From: Hyphomicrobiales bacterium
Lineage (GTDB): Bacteria > Pseudomonadota > Alphaproteobacteria > Rhizobiales > Beijerinckiaceae
Direction: 5' to 3'
Assembly: GCA_027483945.1 (NCBI GenBank)
Contig: JAIXTM010000013.1
Coordinates: 1 to 64,000 of the forward strand
Length of the DNA: 64,000 nucleotides
Shown: positions 29,026 to 37,271 of the stretch, one piece after another
Layout: each line of letters begins with the position of its first letter
Position numbering within the stretch: the first letter of the stretch is position 1
Translations under genes and position numbers: made by a program
Notes under the pieces: generated by a model
What the model was told of the DNA's origin: nothing
Databases searched by the model: none
The model's input: only the letters and a program-made list of their open reading frames with translations

Positions 29026-29040
29026 TGCTCAACTTGAGCA
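29026..29040. promoter_or_regulatory. Palindromic operator candidate upstream of nadA (NadQ-type)
   Basis: TGCTCAA-C-TTGAGCA is a perfect 7+1+7 inverted repeat at 29026-29040, followed by an A/T-rich stretch (aaaaggatatt), 55 bp before the nadA start. In Rhizobiales the nadABC operon is reported to be controlled by NadQ; I recall a TGCTCA-type palindrome but cannot confirm the consensus from memory. The divergent MFS gene starts 206 bp away and is less likely to be the target. Confidence 0.65.
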
Positions 29041-29245
29041 AAAGGATATTAACACCTGCGTGACGGTCGCGCTAGGGGGCGGCCATGCGGAGCCTGCAGG
29101 GCCCGTCTTCGCCGCGCGTGCGAAGCGGCGCCTGGTGCAGCGATCCATGGACGGTGGTGATCGGATGCATCAGCGGAACGTGATGGTCTCGAAGCGCCCG
29201 CCGCCGTAACGTGCGGGCCCAACGAACCGGTTCCGGAATCGCCCG

Positions 29246-30487
29246 ATGTCCACCGTCCAAGAACCCATGACCGCCCGGAAGCTGGCGCCCGCTCTGATCG
29301 TCACCGCCGGCTGCCTGATCGCGCTGGCGACCTTCGGGCCGCGCTCCTCGGCCGGCCTCTTCCAGGTGCCGATGACCCAGGAATATGGGTGGGGGCGGGA
29401 TATTTTCAGCCTCGCCATCGCGATCCAGAACCTGCTCTGGGGCGTCGGGCAGCCCTTTGCGGGCGCGGTCGCCGACCGGTTCGGCGCGGTGCGCGTGCTC
29501 TGCGTCGGCGCGATCATGTACGCGCTCGGCCTCATCGTCATGGCCTATGCGGCGACGCCCGGCATGCTGACGCTGGGCGCCGGCGTGCTGATCGGCTTCG
29601 GCCTGTCGGGCTGCTCGTTCAACCTCGTGCTCGGCGCCTTCGGCAAGCTCCTGCCGGAGGAGAAGCGCCCGCTCGCCTTCGGTGCCGGCACGGCCGCCGG
29701 CTCGCTGGGCCAGTTCTTCTATCCGCCCATCGGTACCGCACTGATCCAGTCGGTCGGCTGGCATTCAACGCTGTTCGTCTTCGCCTTGAGCCTCCTCGTC
29801 GTCCTGCCGCTCTCGCTGGCGCTGGCGACGCCGAAGAAGGGCTCCGGCGCAAGCAGCGCCGCGGCGGCCAACCTGCCGGGCCAGACGATCGGCCAGGCTT
29901 TGGCCGAGGCGTTCCGGCATCCCAGCTACGTCCTCCTCGTGCTCGGCTTCTTCACCTGCGGCTTCCAGCTCGCCTTCATCACGGCCCATATGCCGGCCTA
30001 TCTGCGCGATACCGGCCTGCCGCTCTGGGTCGGCGGCTGGACGCTGGCGGTGATCGGCCTAGCCAACGCGGCGGGCTCGCTCTATTCGGGCTATCTCTCC
30101 ACCCGGATGCCCAAGCGCTGGCTCCTCGCCGGCATCTATGTCGGCCGCTCCGTGGCGATCCTCGCCTTCATCATGCTGCCGCCATCGCCCGCCAACGCGA
30201 TCCTGTTCGGCGTCGCCATCGGTGTGCTCTGGCTGTCCACCGTGCCGCCGACCTCCTCGCTCGTCATGCTGATGTTCGGCACGAACTATATGGCGATGCT
30301 CTACGGCTTCGCCTTCTTCTCCCACCAGCTCGGCGGGTTCCTCGGCGTCTATCTCGGCGGCATCCTCTACGAGGCGACCGGCTCGTACATCGTCGTCTGG
30401 TGGCTCTCCATCGCGCTGGGCATCGCCTCTGCGGTGATCAACCTGCCGATCAAGGAAAAGCCCGTGGTGCGTCCGGCGATCGCCTGA
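29246..30487 (+). CDS. Major facilitator superfamily transporter
   Basis: A 413-residue inner-membrane transporter with twelve predicted helices. The loop 2-3 MFS signature is present as GAVADRFGAVRVLCVG. The N-terminal half, with FSLAIAIQNLLWGVGQPFAGAVADRFG, is like members of the oxalate/formate and monocarboxylate group; the substrate is unknown. The first residues MSTVQEPMTARKLAPALIVTAGC lead directly to helix 1. No operon partner: the next 360 bp are repeats (30502-30714). Confidence 0.9.
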   Translation: MSTVQEPMTARKLAPALIVTAGCLIALATFGPRSSAGLFQVPMTQEYGWGRDIFSLAIAIQNLLWGVGQPFAGAVADRFGAVRVLCVGAIMYALGLIVMAYAATPGMLTLGAGVLIGFGLSGCSFNLVLGAFGKLLPEEKRPLAFGAGTAAGSLGQFFYPPIGTALIQSVGWHSTLFVFALSLLVVLPLSLALATPKKGSGASSAAAANLPGQTIGQALAEAFRHPSYVLLVLGFFTCGFQLAFITAHMPAYLRDTGLPLWVGGWTLAVIGLANAAGSLYSGYLSTRMPKRWLLAGIYVGRSVAILAFIMLPPSPANAILFGVAIGVLWLSTVPPTSSLVMLMFGTNYMAMLYGFAFFSHQLGGFLGVYLGGILYEATGSYIVVWWLSIALGIASAVINLPIKEKPVVRPAIA

Positions 30488-30501
30488 CGGAAAGCTGTGC
30501 C

Positions 30502-30714
30502 GTCATTGCGAGCGAAGCGAAGCAAGCCAGAACCCGGTCCAACCGATGGATTGCTTCGTCGCCTTGCTCCTCGCAATGACGGGAGAGGGTAACGCCTCGT
30601 CCTTCGAGGCTCGCTGACGCTCGCACCTCAGGATGAGGCTTCGGCGGGCAGCGCGCCCTCGACAACGGTCCTCATGCTGAGGTGCTCGGCGCAGCCGAGC
30701 CTCGAATCACGCAC
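30502..30714. repeat. 213-bp composite palindromic repeat (copy 2)
   Basis: Same P1-P2 composite as 25071-25283, same orientation and the same length. P1 runs gtcattgcgagcgaagcgaa ... ctcctcgcaatgac; P2 begins cctcgtccttcgaggctcgc and ends cagccgagcctcgaatcacg. It fills most of the 360-bp gap between the MFS gene and the acuI-like gene (30488-30847), which has no gene otherwise. Confidence 0.85.
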
Positions 30715-30847
30715 GAACGGTGGAGGGCGCGTCCTGCCCCGCCGCGAGCGGTGAACCCGCATCGACGAAGCAAGCGCCCATCCCTTCGCAGGGGTGGACG
30801 CGTCGGTGCGGGGGCCTAATCTCCCGGCGTCACGGGAGGCTCGAGCC

Positions 30848-31837
30848 ATGTCCACGTTCAAGGCAGTCGTCATCGAGAAGAACGAGGCCGGCCAGACCTG
30901 CGGGTTCAAGGACCTGACGGATGCCGACCTCATGGACGGCGACGTCACGGTGCGCGTCACCCATTCGACCGTGAACTACAAGGACGGGCTCGCCATCACC
31001 GGCAAGGCGCCCATCGCGCGCCGATTCCCGCTCGTTCCGGGCATCGACCTCGCCGGGATCGTGGAAAGCTCCCAAAGCCCCGATTTCAAGCCGGGCGACG
31101 AGGTCATCCTCAACGGCTTCGGCGTGGGCGAGGGCCATTTCGGCGGCTACGCGGAGCGCGCCCGCCTCAGGAGCGAATGGCTGATCCACAAGCCGGACGG
31201 CTTCACCGCGGCCCAGTGCATGGCGGTGGGCACGGCGGGCTTCACCGCCGTGCTGTGCGTCCAGGCGCTGGAGCGCTTCGGCCTAACGCCGGACAAGGGC
31301 CCGGTCGTCGTCACCGGCGCCGCGGGCGGCGTCGGCTCCGTGGCGGTGACGCTCCTCGCCAGGGCGGGCTGGCACGTCGTCGCCTCCACGGGCCGGCCCC
31401 ACGAGGCGGAGTATCTCAAGGGCCTCGGCGCGGCCGAGATCGTCGACCGGGCGGAGTTCACCGGCCAGGTGCGCCCGCTCGCCAGGGAGCGCTTCGCCGC
31501 GGGCGTCGATTCCGTGGGCTCGACCACGCTCGCCAACATCCTGTCCATGACGAAGTATCACGGCGCCGTCGCCGCCTGCGGCCTTGCGGGCGGCATGGAT
31601 CTGCCGGCCACCGTCGCGCCCTTCATCCTGCGCGGCGTCGCGCTGCTCGGCATCGATTCCGTCATGAGCCCGCGGTCGGAGCGCATCGCGGCCTGGGACC
31701 GGCTGGCGAAGGACCTCGACAAGGGCCAGCTCGCCGCGATGACGACCGCCATGCCCTTCGACGCGGTGCTCAATGCCGGCCGCGACATCGTCGCCGGCAA
31801 GGTGCGGGGGCGGCTGGTGGTGGAGATCGGCGCCTGA
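30848..31837 (+). CDS. acuI: Acrylyl-CoA reductase / YhdH-type quinone oxidoreductase
   Basis: Zinc-free medium-chain dehydrogenase/reductase using NADPH. The 329-residue protein starts MSTFKAVVIEKNEAGQTCGFKDLTDADLMDGDVTVRV and has the YhdH/AcuI hallmark LKDGLAITGK-like segment (NYKDGLAITGKAPI), the Rossmann loop VVVTGAAGGVGSVAVTLLARAG and the C-terminal RGRLVVEIGA end. AcuI reduces toxic acryloyl-CoA to propionyl-CoA, for instance after DMSP breakdown. A DmdC-like acyl-CoA dehydrogenase gene lies at 41512, but no dmdA/dddA-type genes are here, so the substrate stays open. Confidence 0.9.
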   Translation: MSTFKAVVIEKNEAGQTCGFKDLTDADLMDGDVTVRVTHSTVNYKDGLAITGKAPIARRFPLVPGIDLAGIVESSQSPDFKPGDEVILNGFGVGEGHFGGYAERARLRSEWLIHKPDGFTAAQCMAVGTAGFTAVLCVQALERFGLTPDKGPVVVTGAAGGVGSVAVTLLARAGWHVVASTGRPHEAEYLKGLGAAEIVDRAEFTGQVRPLARERFAAGVDSVGSTTLANILSMTKYHGAVAACGLAGGMDLPATVAPFILRGVALLGIDSVMSPRSERIAAWDRLAKDLDKGQLAAMTTAMPFDAVLNAGRDIVAGKVRGRLVVEIGA

Positions 31838-31845
31838 CGGCTGAC

Positions 31846-31870
31846 GGAACGGAATCGTGCCGCTTACGTT
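31846..31870 (+). promoter_or_regulatory. Candidate EcfG general-stress promoter for a small secreted protein gene
   Basis: GGAAC (31846-31850), 16-nt spacer, CGTT (31867-31870), 25 bp before the ATG at 31895, which is preceded by the ribosome binding site aaggagg. An exact match to the EcfG/SigT consensus with no competing hairpin. Confidence 0.7.
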
Positions 31871-31894
31871 TTCACCCCGACAAGGAGGTGCATC

Positions 31895-32200
31895 ATGCGC
31901 ACATCGCTTCTGACCGCCGCAGCCTTGCTGGCTTTCGGCCTCGGCGCGGCCCAGGCCGCTCCTGCGATCCCCTCGGCCGTCGCGACGCCCGAGGCGGGCA
32001 TCGCCGAAATCCATCACAAGCCCGGCCACTGGAAGGGCGGCAAGAAATATCGCGGCTACTCGTCCTACGACCGCCGTCATTACGGCTGGCGCCGCGGCAA
32101 CCATTACGGCTGGCGCGGCGATTATCCGCCCGGCTATTACCGCAACGGCTATTACCGCGACCGCTCTCGCAGCCGGTCGGTGGAGTTCCGTTTCTATTGA
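31895..32200 (+). CDS. Small secreted Tyr/Arg/Gly-rich protein, probable stress-induced
   Basis: A 101-residue protein with signal peptide MRTSLLTAAALLAFGLGAAQA-AP and a mature part rich in Tyr, Arg, Gly and His (YRGYSSYDRRHYGWRRGNHYGWRG ... PPGYYRNGYYRDRSRSRS), ending in FRFY. No recognised domain and no cysteines. Composition recalls the protein at 14916-15221. It has a strong ribosome binding site and an EcfG-type promoter, so expression in general stress is likely; a role in the envelope is inference. Confidence 0.82.
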   Translation: MRTSLLTAAALLAFGLGAAQAAPAIPSAVATPEAGIAEIHHKPGHWKGGKKYRGYSSYDRRHYGWRRGNHYGWRGDYPPGYYRNGYYRDRSRSRSVEFRFY

Positions 32201-32204
32201 GGCT

Positions 32205-33113
32205 TCAGAGCCGGGCGCCTTCCAGCATCGAGCGGCGGCGCCCGAGCTCGCCCGCCATGTAATCCATGAACGCCCGGACCCGCGGCGCGTGCCGCAGATC
32301 CGGATGCGTCAGGAGCCAGAGGCCCGCGGCGAAGTCCGGGTCCGGCTCCATGAGGCGCACCAGGCCCGCCCGCCGGTCGGCGATGAAGCAGGGCAGGGGG
32401 CCGATGCCGATCCCCGCCTCCACCGCCTCCGCCAGCCCCAGCACGGTGTTGATCTTCAGGGCGATCCGCTCCGGCTGCACATGCGCGCGCACGAAGCGGG
32501 ACACCTTGAGATGGGCGAGATTGTCGCCGAGCGCCACCCAATCCTGCTGCTGACAGATCGTCACGTCGAAGGGCTTGCCCGCCCAGGTGGAGGCGCGCCC
32601 ATACAGCGCCCATGCGATCGTGCCGACGCGCCGTCCCACGAGGTTGTCCGGCGGATCGTCGGTGGCCCGCAGCGCCACGTCGGCATCCCGCCGCGACAGG
32701 TTGAGCGCCTGCGTCGCGATCAGCGTGTCGATCCGGATGTCCGGATAGGCTTCGCGGAAGCCGGCGAGGATCGGCGGCAGGAGATGGACCAGGAGCGTGT
32801 CGTTCGTCGTCAGCCGCACCTCGCCTGCCGGCAGGAAACCCTGGCCCGAGAGCCGGAGCGACAGCGCGTCGAGCCGCTCGCCCGTCTCGCGGGCGATGCC
32901 GACGATCTCCTCGCAGACCGCCGTCGGCTCGTAGCCTGTCCGGTGGCGCTCGAACAACTTGCCGCCGATGCGCTCCTCGATCTGCGCCAGGCGCCGGAAC
33001 ACAGTGGAATGGTTCAGGCCAAGCGCCTCCGCCGCCCCGGTGAGGCCGCGCGCCTCGGCGATGGCATGGATGAGCCGCAGGTCGTCCCATGAGGTCAGAG
33101 GCTCGGTCGCCAT
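32205..33113 (-). CDS. LysR family transcriptional regulator
   Basis: A 302-residue regulator with the N-terminal winged helix (WDDLRLIHAIAEARGLTGAAEALGLNHSTVFRRLAQIEERIGGKLFERHRTGYEPT) and a substrate-binding domain ending RVRAFMDYMAGELGRRRSMLEG. It is divergent from a DoxX family gene with a 131-bp shared region containing TGCAATTGCA (33165-33174), the likely binding region. By usual LysR logic it controls the divergent gene in response to a small molecule. The start at 33113 fits the family; a frame extension to 33149 does not. Confidence 0.9.
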   Translation of the reverse strand: MATEPLTSWDDLRLIHAIAEARGLTGAAEALGLNHSTVFRRLAQIEERIGGKLFERHRTGYEPTAVCEEIVGIARETGERLDALSLRLSGQGFLPAGEVRLTTNDTLLVHLLPPILAGFREAYPDIRIDTLIATQALNLSRRDADVALRATDDPPDNLVGRRVGTIAWALYGRASTWAGKPFDVTICQQQDWVALGDNLAHLKVSRFVRAHVQPERIALKINTVLGLAEAVEAGIGIGPLPCFIADRRAGLVRLMEPDPDFAAGLWLLTHPDLRHAPRVRAFMDYMAGELGRRRSMLEGARL

Positions 33114-33164
33114 GTCATCCGCCCGTCTTGCGTCACTGCAAGGATGCACTTGCCGGTGCGGCGA

Positions 33165-33174
33165 TGCAATTGCA
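33165..33174. promoter_or_regulatory. Palindrome in the LysR-DoxX divergent region
   Basis: TGCAATTGCA is a 10-bp perfect palindrome between the divergent genes, with further tgca-containing half sites near 33137-33156. LysR regulators usually bind interrupted T-N11-A dyads in such places, so this is a candidate operator only by position. Confidence 0.4.
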
Positions 33175-33244
33175 ACGGCGAAAGTATACCTCTCGCCATA
33201 CCGGTTCGCTGATCCATGGCGGACCTGCCATCGGGATCACGACC

Positions 33245-33682
33245 ATGATCGACAATCGCACTGCCCCTTACGGCCTCTTCGTCCTGCGCGTCGCGCTGGG
33301 CGTGATGTTCATCGCCCATGCGCTGCTGAAATACGTGGTGTTCACGATGCCGGGCTTCGCCGGCTTCCTGGGCTCCATCGGCATGCCCGCCTTCCTCGCC
33401 TGGCCGATCTTCCTCGCCGAGCTGCTCGGCGGCATCGCCCTCGTCCTTGGCCTCTATGCGCGCCTCGTCTCGGTGGCGCTGCTGCCGGTCCTGCTCGGCG
33501 CGCTCTGGGTCCATGCCGGCAATGGCTGGCTCTTCACGGCCGCCAATGGCGGCTGGGAATACCCTGCCTTCCTCGTCGTCGGCGCGCTGACCCACATCCT
33601 GGCCGGCGACGGCGCCTTCGCGATCAAGCCCGTTGCATTGCCCGGCGAGACCGTCCGGACGCCGCTCTCGGCGGCCGCCTGA
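33245..33682 (+). CDS. DoxX family membrane protein
   Basis: A 145-residue protein with four hydrophobic helices: [69 protein letters not shown] and [18 protein letters not shown]. DoxX/SURF4-like proteins are linked to redox and thiol stress; the exact role is unknown. It lies divergent from a LysR regulator and 70 bp before wrbA, and is probably induced by that regulator, perhaps together with wrbA. Confidence 0.88.
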   Translation: MIDNRTAPYGLFVLRVALGVMFIAHALLKYVVFTMPGFAGFLGSIGMPAFLAWPIFLAELLGGIALVLGLYARLVSVALLPVLLGALWVHAGNGWLFTAANGGWEYPAFLVVGALTHILAGDGAFAIKPVALPGETVRTPLSAAA

Positions 33683-33752
33683 TCAGAAAATCCCGGCGCG
33701 GGGCCTTGCCGCTCCGCGCCTTTCCCCGTCCATCGTCATCAAGGAGACAGAC

Positions 33753-34352
33753 ATGGCCAAGGTACTGGTGCTCTATTATTCCTCCTGGGGTCACATCGAG
33801 CAGATGGCGAACGCCGTCGCCGAAGGGGCCCGCGAGGCCGGAGCCACCGTGACGGTCAAGCGCGTGCCCGAACTGGTGCCCGAGGAGGTCGCGCGCAGCG
33901 CCCATTACAAGGTCGACCAGTCGGCCCCGATCGCGACGCCCAACGAGCTCGCCGATTACGACGCCATCATCATCGGCACGCCGACGCGCTACGGCAACAT
34001 GGCCGCGCAGATGAAGAACTTCCTCGACCAGACCGGCGGCCTCTGGGCCAAGGGCGCGCTGGTCGGCAAGGTCGGCGCCGCCTTCACCTCCACCGCCACG
34101 CAGCATGGCGGCCAGGAATCGACGATCCTCTCCACCCACACCGTGCTCCTGCACCACGGCATGGTCATCGTCGGCCTGCCCTATGCCTTCGCGGGCCAGA
34201 TGGGCCTCGACGAGATCAAGGGCGGCTCGCCCTACGGCGCCTCCACGATCGCCGGCGGCGACGGCTCCCGCCAGCCCTCCAAGGTCGAGCTCGACGGCGC
34301 CCGTTACCAGGGCCGCCACGTGGCCCAGATCGCGACCAAGCTGCACGGCTGA
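33753..34352 (+). CDS. wrbA: NAD(P)H:quinone oxidoreductase WrbA
   Basis: Tetrameric FMN enzyme that reduces quinones by two electrons, protecting against quinone redox cycling. The 199-residue protein has the flavodoxin-like FMN site ([25 protein letters not shown]), the WrbA signature [22 protein letters not shown] and the [14 protein letters not shown] segment. Ribosome binding site aaggaga. A strong intrinsic terminator follows at 34376-34401. It is adjacent to the DoxX gene, consistent with a quinone or thiol-stress unit. Confidence 0.96.
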   Translation: MAKVLVLYYSSWGHIEQMANAVAEGAREAGATVTVKRVPELVPEEVARSAHYKVDQSAPIATPNELADYDAIIIGTPTRYGNMAAQMKNFLDQTGGLWAKGALVGKVGAAFTSTATQHGGQESTILSTHTVLLHHGMVIVGLPYAFAGQMGLDEIKGGSPYGASTIAGGDGSRQPSKVELDGARYQGRHVAQIATKLHG

Positions 34353-34375
34353 GCCGGCGGCCATCGATGCGAAGG

Positions 34376-34401
34376 AAGGGCGGCCTCGCGGCCGCCCTTT
34401 T
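34376..34401. terminator. Rho-independent terminator after wrbA
   Basis: aagggcggcc (34376-34385), loop tcgc, ggccgccctt (34390-34399) followed by tttt. A perfect 10-bp GC-rich stem with a T-run, located between wrbA and the convergent minus-strand gene ending at 34407; the leading aa also gives a short T-run on the other strand, so it may serve both. Confidence 0.85.
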
Positions 34402-34406
34402 CCGTG

Positions 34407-37271
34407 TCAGTCTCGCACGATCCGCCGGACCAGGAAGGTCAGCAGCAGCGGCCACATGATCCAGTTCGCCAAGGCCATGAACTGGAACCAGTCCTCCGCG
34501 GAGAGGAACGGCAGCGCCGCGATCACGATCCGCGCCTGCGGATCGGCGGCCGGCGCCGCCGTGCAGGGATCGGCCGCTGCCCCTCTGGCCGGAGCCGGCG
34601 CCGTCTCTGGCAGGGCGGCGCGCAGCCAGGCAGGCGCCGCCACGACCAGCGGCTCGCTGCCGGCGGGCGCGAATTCGTCCCGCGCGAACATCGATACAAC
34701 CGGCAGATGGTAGCGCAGCGCCGTCCATGCCGCGTCGCCCTGGCTCCAGTCCGAGCAGGGAATGAAGCGCGGCGGGACATCTGCCGTCCGTCGGTAACGG
34801 ATATCCGCCGTCAGCGCGCCGAGCGTCCCGGTGGAACCCTTGTCCGCCAGGATGAGCCGGGCCGCGTCTTCGCTGAGCTTCAGGTTCTGCGGTACATGGG
34901 CGATCAGCTGCCAGGACCCGACGAACAGCACCACGATCAGCCAGCCGAGCGGCAGCACCGAAGCGCCGTAATGCAGGTATTTTCGGACGAAAAGATCGTA
35001 GGGCAGGCGCAGCGGATTGGGGCGCGCCAGCTGCCGCAGAGCGGCCCGGGCCGAGCGGCCGAGCCCCCGGACATTGTCGGCTAGCGGCGCCCGGCCGCGG
35101 CCGAACCAGACGCGCTTGCGCGCCTCGCCCGGGCGCCATTTCCCGCGTGGCTCCCACTGCGCGCGGTAATGCTCGGCCACGTGGATCGCGATCGCCGCCT
35201 TGTCGTGCCCACGGTTGCGCAGCGACCGCTGGATGGAACGGTAGACGTCGCGGTTCAGCCCGACATCGTTGTCCATGAAGTCCAGATGCGCGTTGGCGAG
35301 CCGCACCTGCAGCGCCGGGCTGAGCGAGCGGGATTCGCCGAATGTGCCGAAGTCCCAGCTGTGGACGGAAAGGCCCGTCAGCTGGACCGGGACCGGAAAG
35401 CCGTTGCGCGCCAGGCCCTCGCGCCGCGGAACGTGGAGCGTGCCGATCTGCGCGCCGTTGAAGGTGATCCCGTCCTGCTCCGGGTCGGTGGATTCGTGAT
35501 CGTCAAAGCTGTCAGCGGAGATGACGAGCGTATCGATCCGCGCGCCGTCGAGCCGCAGGCTCTTCGGGATCATGGTCGAGGCGCAGGCCGGCGCTGCCGC
35601 GTTCCCGATGACAGCCGTCTGAAACAGCCGGAAGTCCTGCGCCACGACGATGTCCCGGGCATAGACGTGGCCGGCCCGCGGATCACGGCGATCATCGCGG
35701 CCGGCCGGCTCCGTCGGCGGTTCGTCGAGGGTGAGGCCGGACAGGTCCACATGTCCGGCCTCCACCCCGCTGAGATCGAGAAAACCCGCCCGCGCCCGCA
35801 CGGCTTGGGCTCCGTCTTCGTCGTCAAGCGCAAGGAAGCGCCGCGCCGCCTCGCGCTGGCCAGTCGGCACTGCCAGATCCTCGAAGTCGCTCTGTGGCGA
35901 GCGGAAGCGCAAATGCCCGGTGAGATGCGTTCGCGTCAGATTGATGCCTGCCGCCTGTCCGGACGGGCCCGGCGAAACGCGGATGCCGGTCAAGTCCATG
36001 TCGCCGGTGATCCTGCAATCGCTGATCTCCACCTCTCCGGTGACTTGGCACCGAGGATAATCGCTCCACTGGCCGGAGCCCGGCAGCGTCCAGCCGGTCG
36101 TCTCGCGCGCGCTTACGCCGACATCCACGCGCCGCTCACCGGACCAAAAGCCGAGCCCGTTCGCAAAGGTGCTGGACTTGATCGACAGCGTGGCGCCCGT
36201 CTCGCTGGGCGCCGGTCCGAAGGACGCCAACCCAACGATGACGTAGGAGCGGAACGTCGTGTCGACGATGCTCAGTCCGCCGATCTCGCTCCGGTCGAAT
36301 CGGCGCGACGCGATCAGGAATGAGCCGATTTCGCCGCCGATCAAGTTGATCATCCCGCGGCAGGTCAACCCGCCGAAATCGATCTGCGACGATATTCTGG
36401 TGCCGCTAAGCTCCAGCGAGCCCTCGATGACGATGCCGCCGTCCTGCCAGGCCGTGAATGCGGCATCGGTCGGCATGCGCCATTGCGGGACGCGGAAGAT
36501 GCCCGTGCAGGTAATGCCGAAAAGGTTCAGGTCGGCCGCGAAATGCGCTGCGGCCAGCTGAATATGACGGAAGCTCGATCCAGCAAAGACGGCATCGCGC
36601 AGGAACACCGACATGGCGATATTCAACGAGCCGCTCACCGCGACTCCGCAGGCCACCAGCTCGGATTCGAAGCGATTGACCTTGCCAGTCGGGTCCGCGT
36701 ATCCGAATCCTGGGTCTGCCGTCGTGCGGCCCAGCTGCATATTGCCGACGATGACGGCCTCGTTCAGGCGGAACTCGGTCGCACGGCCCTCTTCGCCCGG
36801 ACGGGCAAGCGACAGGACGTGGCAGGCATCCAAGAGCAGGGAACCTTCCACATGGAGGCGGTTACCCGAGAAGGCCGCATGGCCGGCATCGCCCTCGAAC
36901 GTGCAGTTCTTTAGGAGCACGTCGCCGCTGATGCGTGCCGCGTCCATCTGCCAGACGGGCCCTTCATGCACGCGATGGAGGCTGGAAATCACGTTCGAGA
37001 GGGTCAGGCCGCCGCCGACGCGGATGCCGGTCAGATTGGCCCCGCGCTTGAATTGACAGTCCGCCAATGTCAGCCCGGCGCAGAAATGCGCTCCCGACAG
37101 CACCACCTCGTCCCGAAAGACGACCTTATCGAGCCGGATCGGGCGTTCGAATTCCAGCCCCGCAAGGTCGACGGGACCGGCGATCTCGATGGGCTCCAGC
37201 GGTCCCTGCGCAAATGTCCGCAGGATTTCGCGGAATTCGTCTGCGGCTAGCAGCGGGAGGACATCAGGCAT
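34407..37271 (-). CDS. Large membrane protein with beta-helix/pentapeptide-like repeats
   Basis: I do not recognise a named family. The 954-residue protein has a long N-terminal part (to about 690) of loosely repeating, pentapeptide-like beta-helix units (VDLAGLEFERPIRLDKVVF; AARISGDVLLKNCTFEG; GSLELSGTRISSQIDFGGL; GEVEISDCRITGDMDLTGI), then a conserved-looking helical segment NRDVYRSIQRSLRNRGHDKAA about 710, a basic stretch, one membrane helix (about 775-795, LGWLIVVLFVGSWQLIAHV), a loop of about 135 residues with two cysteines, and a final helix (FMALANWIMWPLLLTFLV) near the C-terminus. Topology suggests a cytoplasmic beta-helix and a periplasmic loop. GC is about 59% in hand-counted lines, below neighbours. 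Start overlaps the upstream gene by 8 bp. Confidence 0.75.
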   Translation of the reverse strand: MPDVLPLLAADEFREILRTFAQGPLEPIEIAGPVDLAGLEFERPIRLDKVVFRDEVVLSGAHFCAGLTLADCQFKRGANLTGIRVGGGLTLSNVISSLHRVHEGPVWQMDAARISGDVLLKNCTFEGDAGHAAFSGNRLHVEGSLLLDACHVLSLARPGEEGRATEFRLNEAVIVGNMQLGRTTADPGFGYADPTGKVNRFESELVACGVAVSGSLNIAMSVFLRDAVFAGSSFRHIQLAAAHFAADLNLFGITCTGIFRVPQWRMPTDAAFTAWQDGGIVIEGSLELSGTRISSQIDFGGLTCRGMINLIGGEIGSFLIASRRFDRSEIGGLSIVDTTFRSYVIVGLASFGPAPSETGATLSIKSSTFANGLGFWSGERRVDVGVSARETTGWTLPGSGQWSDYPRCQVTGEVEISDCRITGDMDLTGIRVSPGPSGQAAGINLTRTHLTGHLRFRSPQSDFEDLAVPTGQREAARRFLALDDEDGAQAVRARAGFLDLSGVEAGHVDLSGLTLDEPPTEPAGRDDRRDPRAGHVYARDIVVAQDFRLFQTAVIGNAAAPACASTMIPKSLRLDGARIDTLVISADSFDDHESTDPEQDGITFNGAQIGTLHVPRREGLARNGFPVPVQLTGLSVHSWDFGTFGESRSLSPALQVRLANAHLDFMDNDVGLNRDVYRSIQRSLRNRGHDKAAIAIHVAEHYRAQWEPRGKWRPGEARKRVWFGRGRAPLADNVRGLGRSARAALRQLARPNPLRLPYDLFVRKYLHYGASVLPLGWLIVVLFVGSWQLIAHVPQNLKLSEDAARLILADKGSTGTLGALTADIRYRRTADVPPRFIPCSDWSQGDAAWTALRYHLPVVSMFARDEFAPAGSEPLVVAAPAWLRAALPETAPAPARGAAADPCTAAPAADPQARIVIAALPFLSAEDWFQFMALANWIMWPLLLTFLVRRIVRD

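Noticed and set aside
29170-29265. Minus-strand segment reading RFVGPARYGGGRFETITFR, like a protein C-terminus
   Set aside because: Only about 32 residues can be read from a start before it runs into the MFS gene, with no family recognised; could be a remnant, but unsupported.
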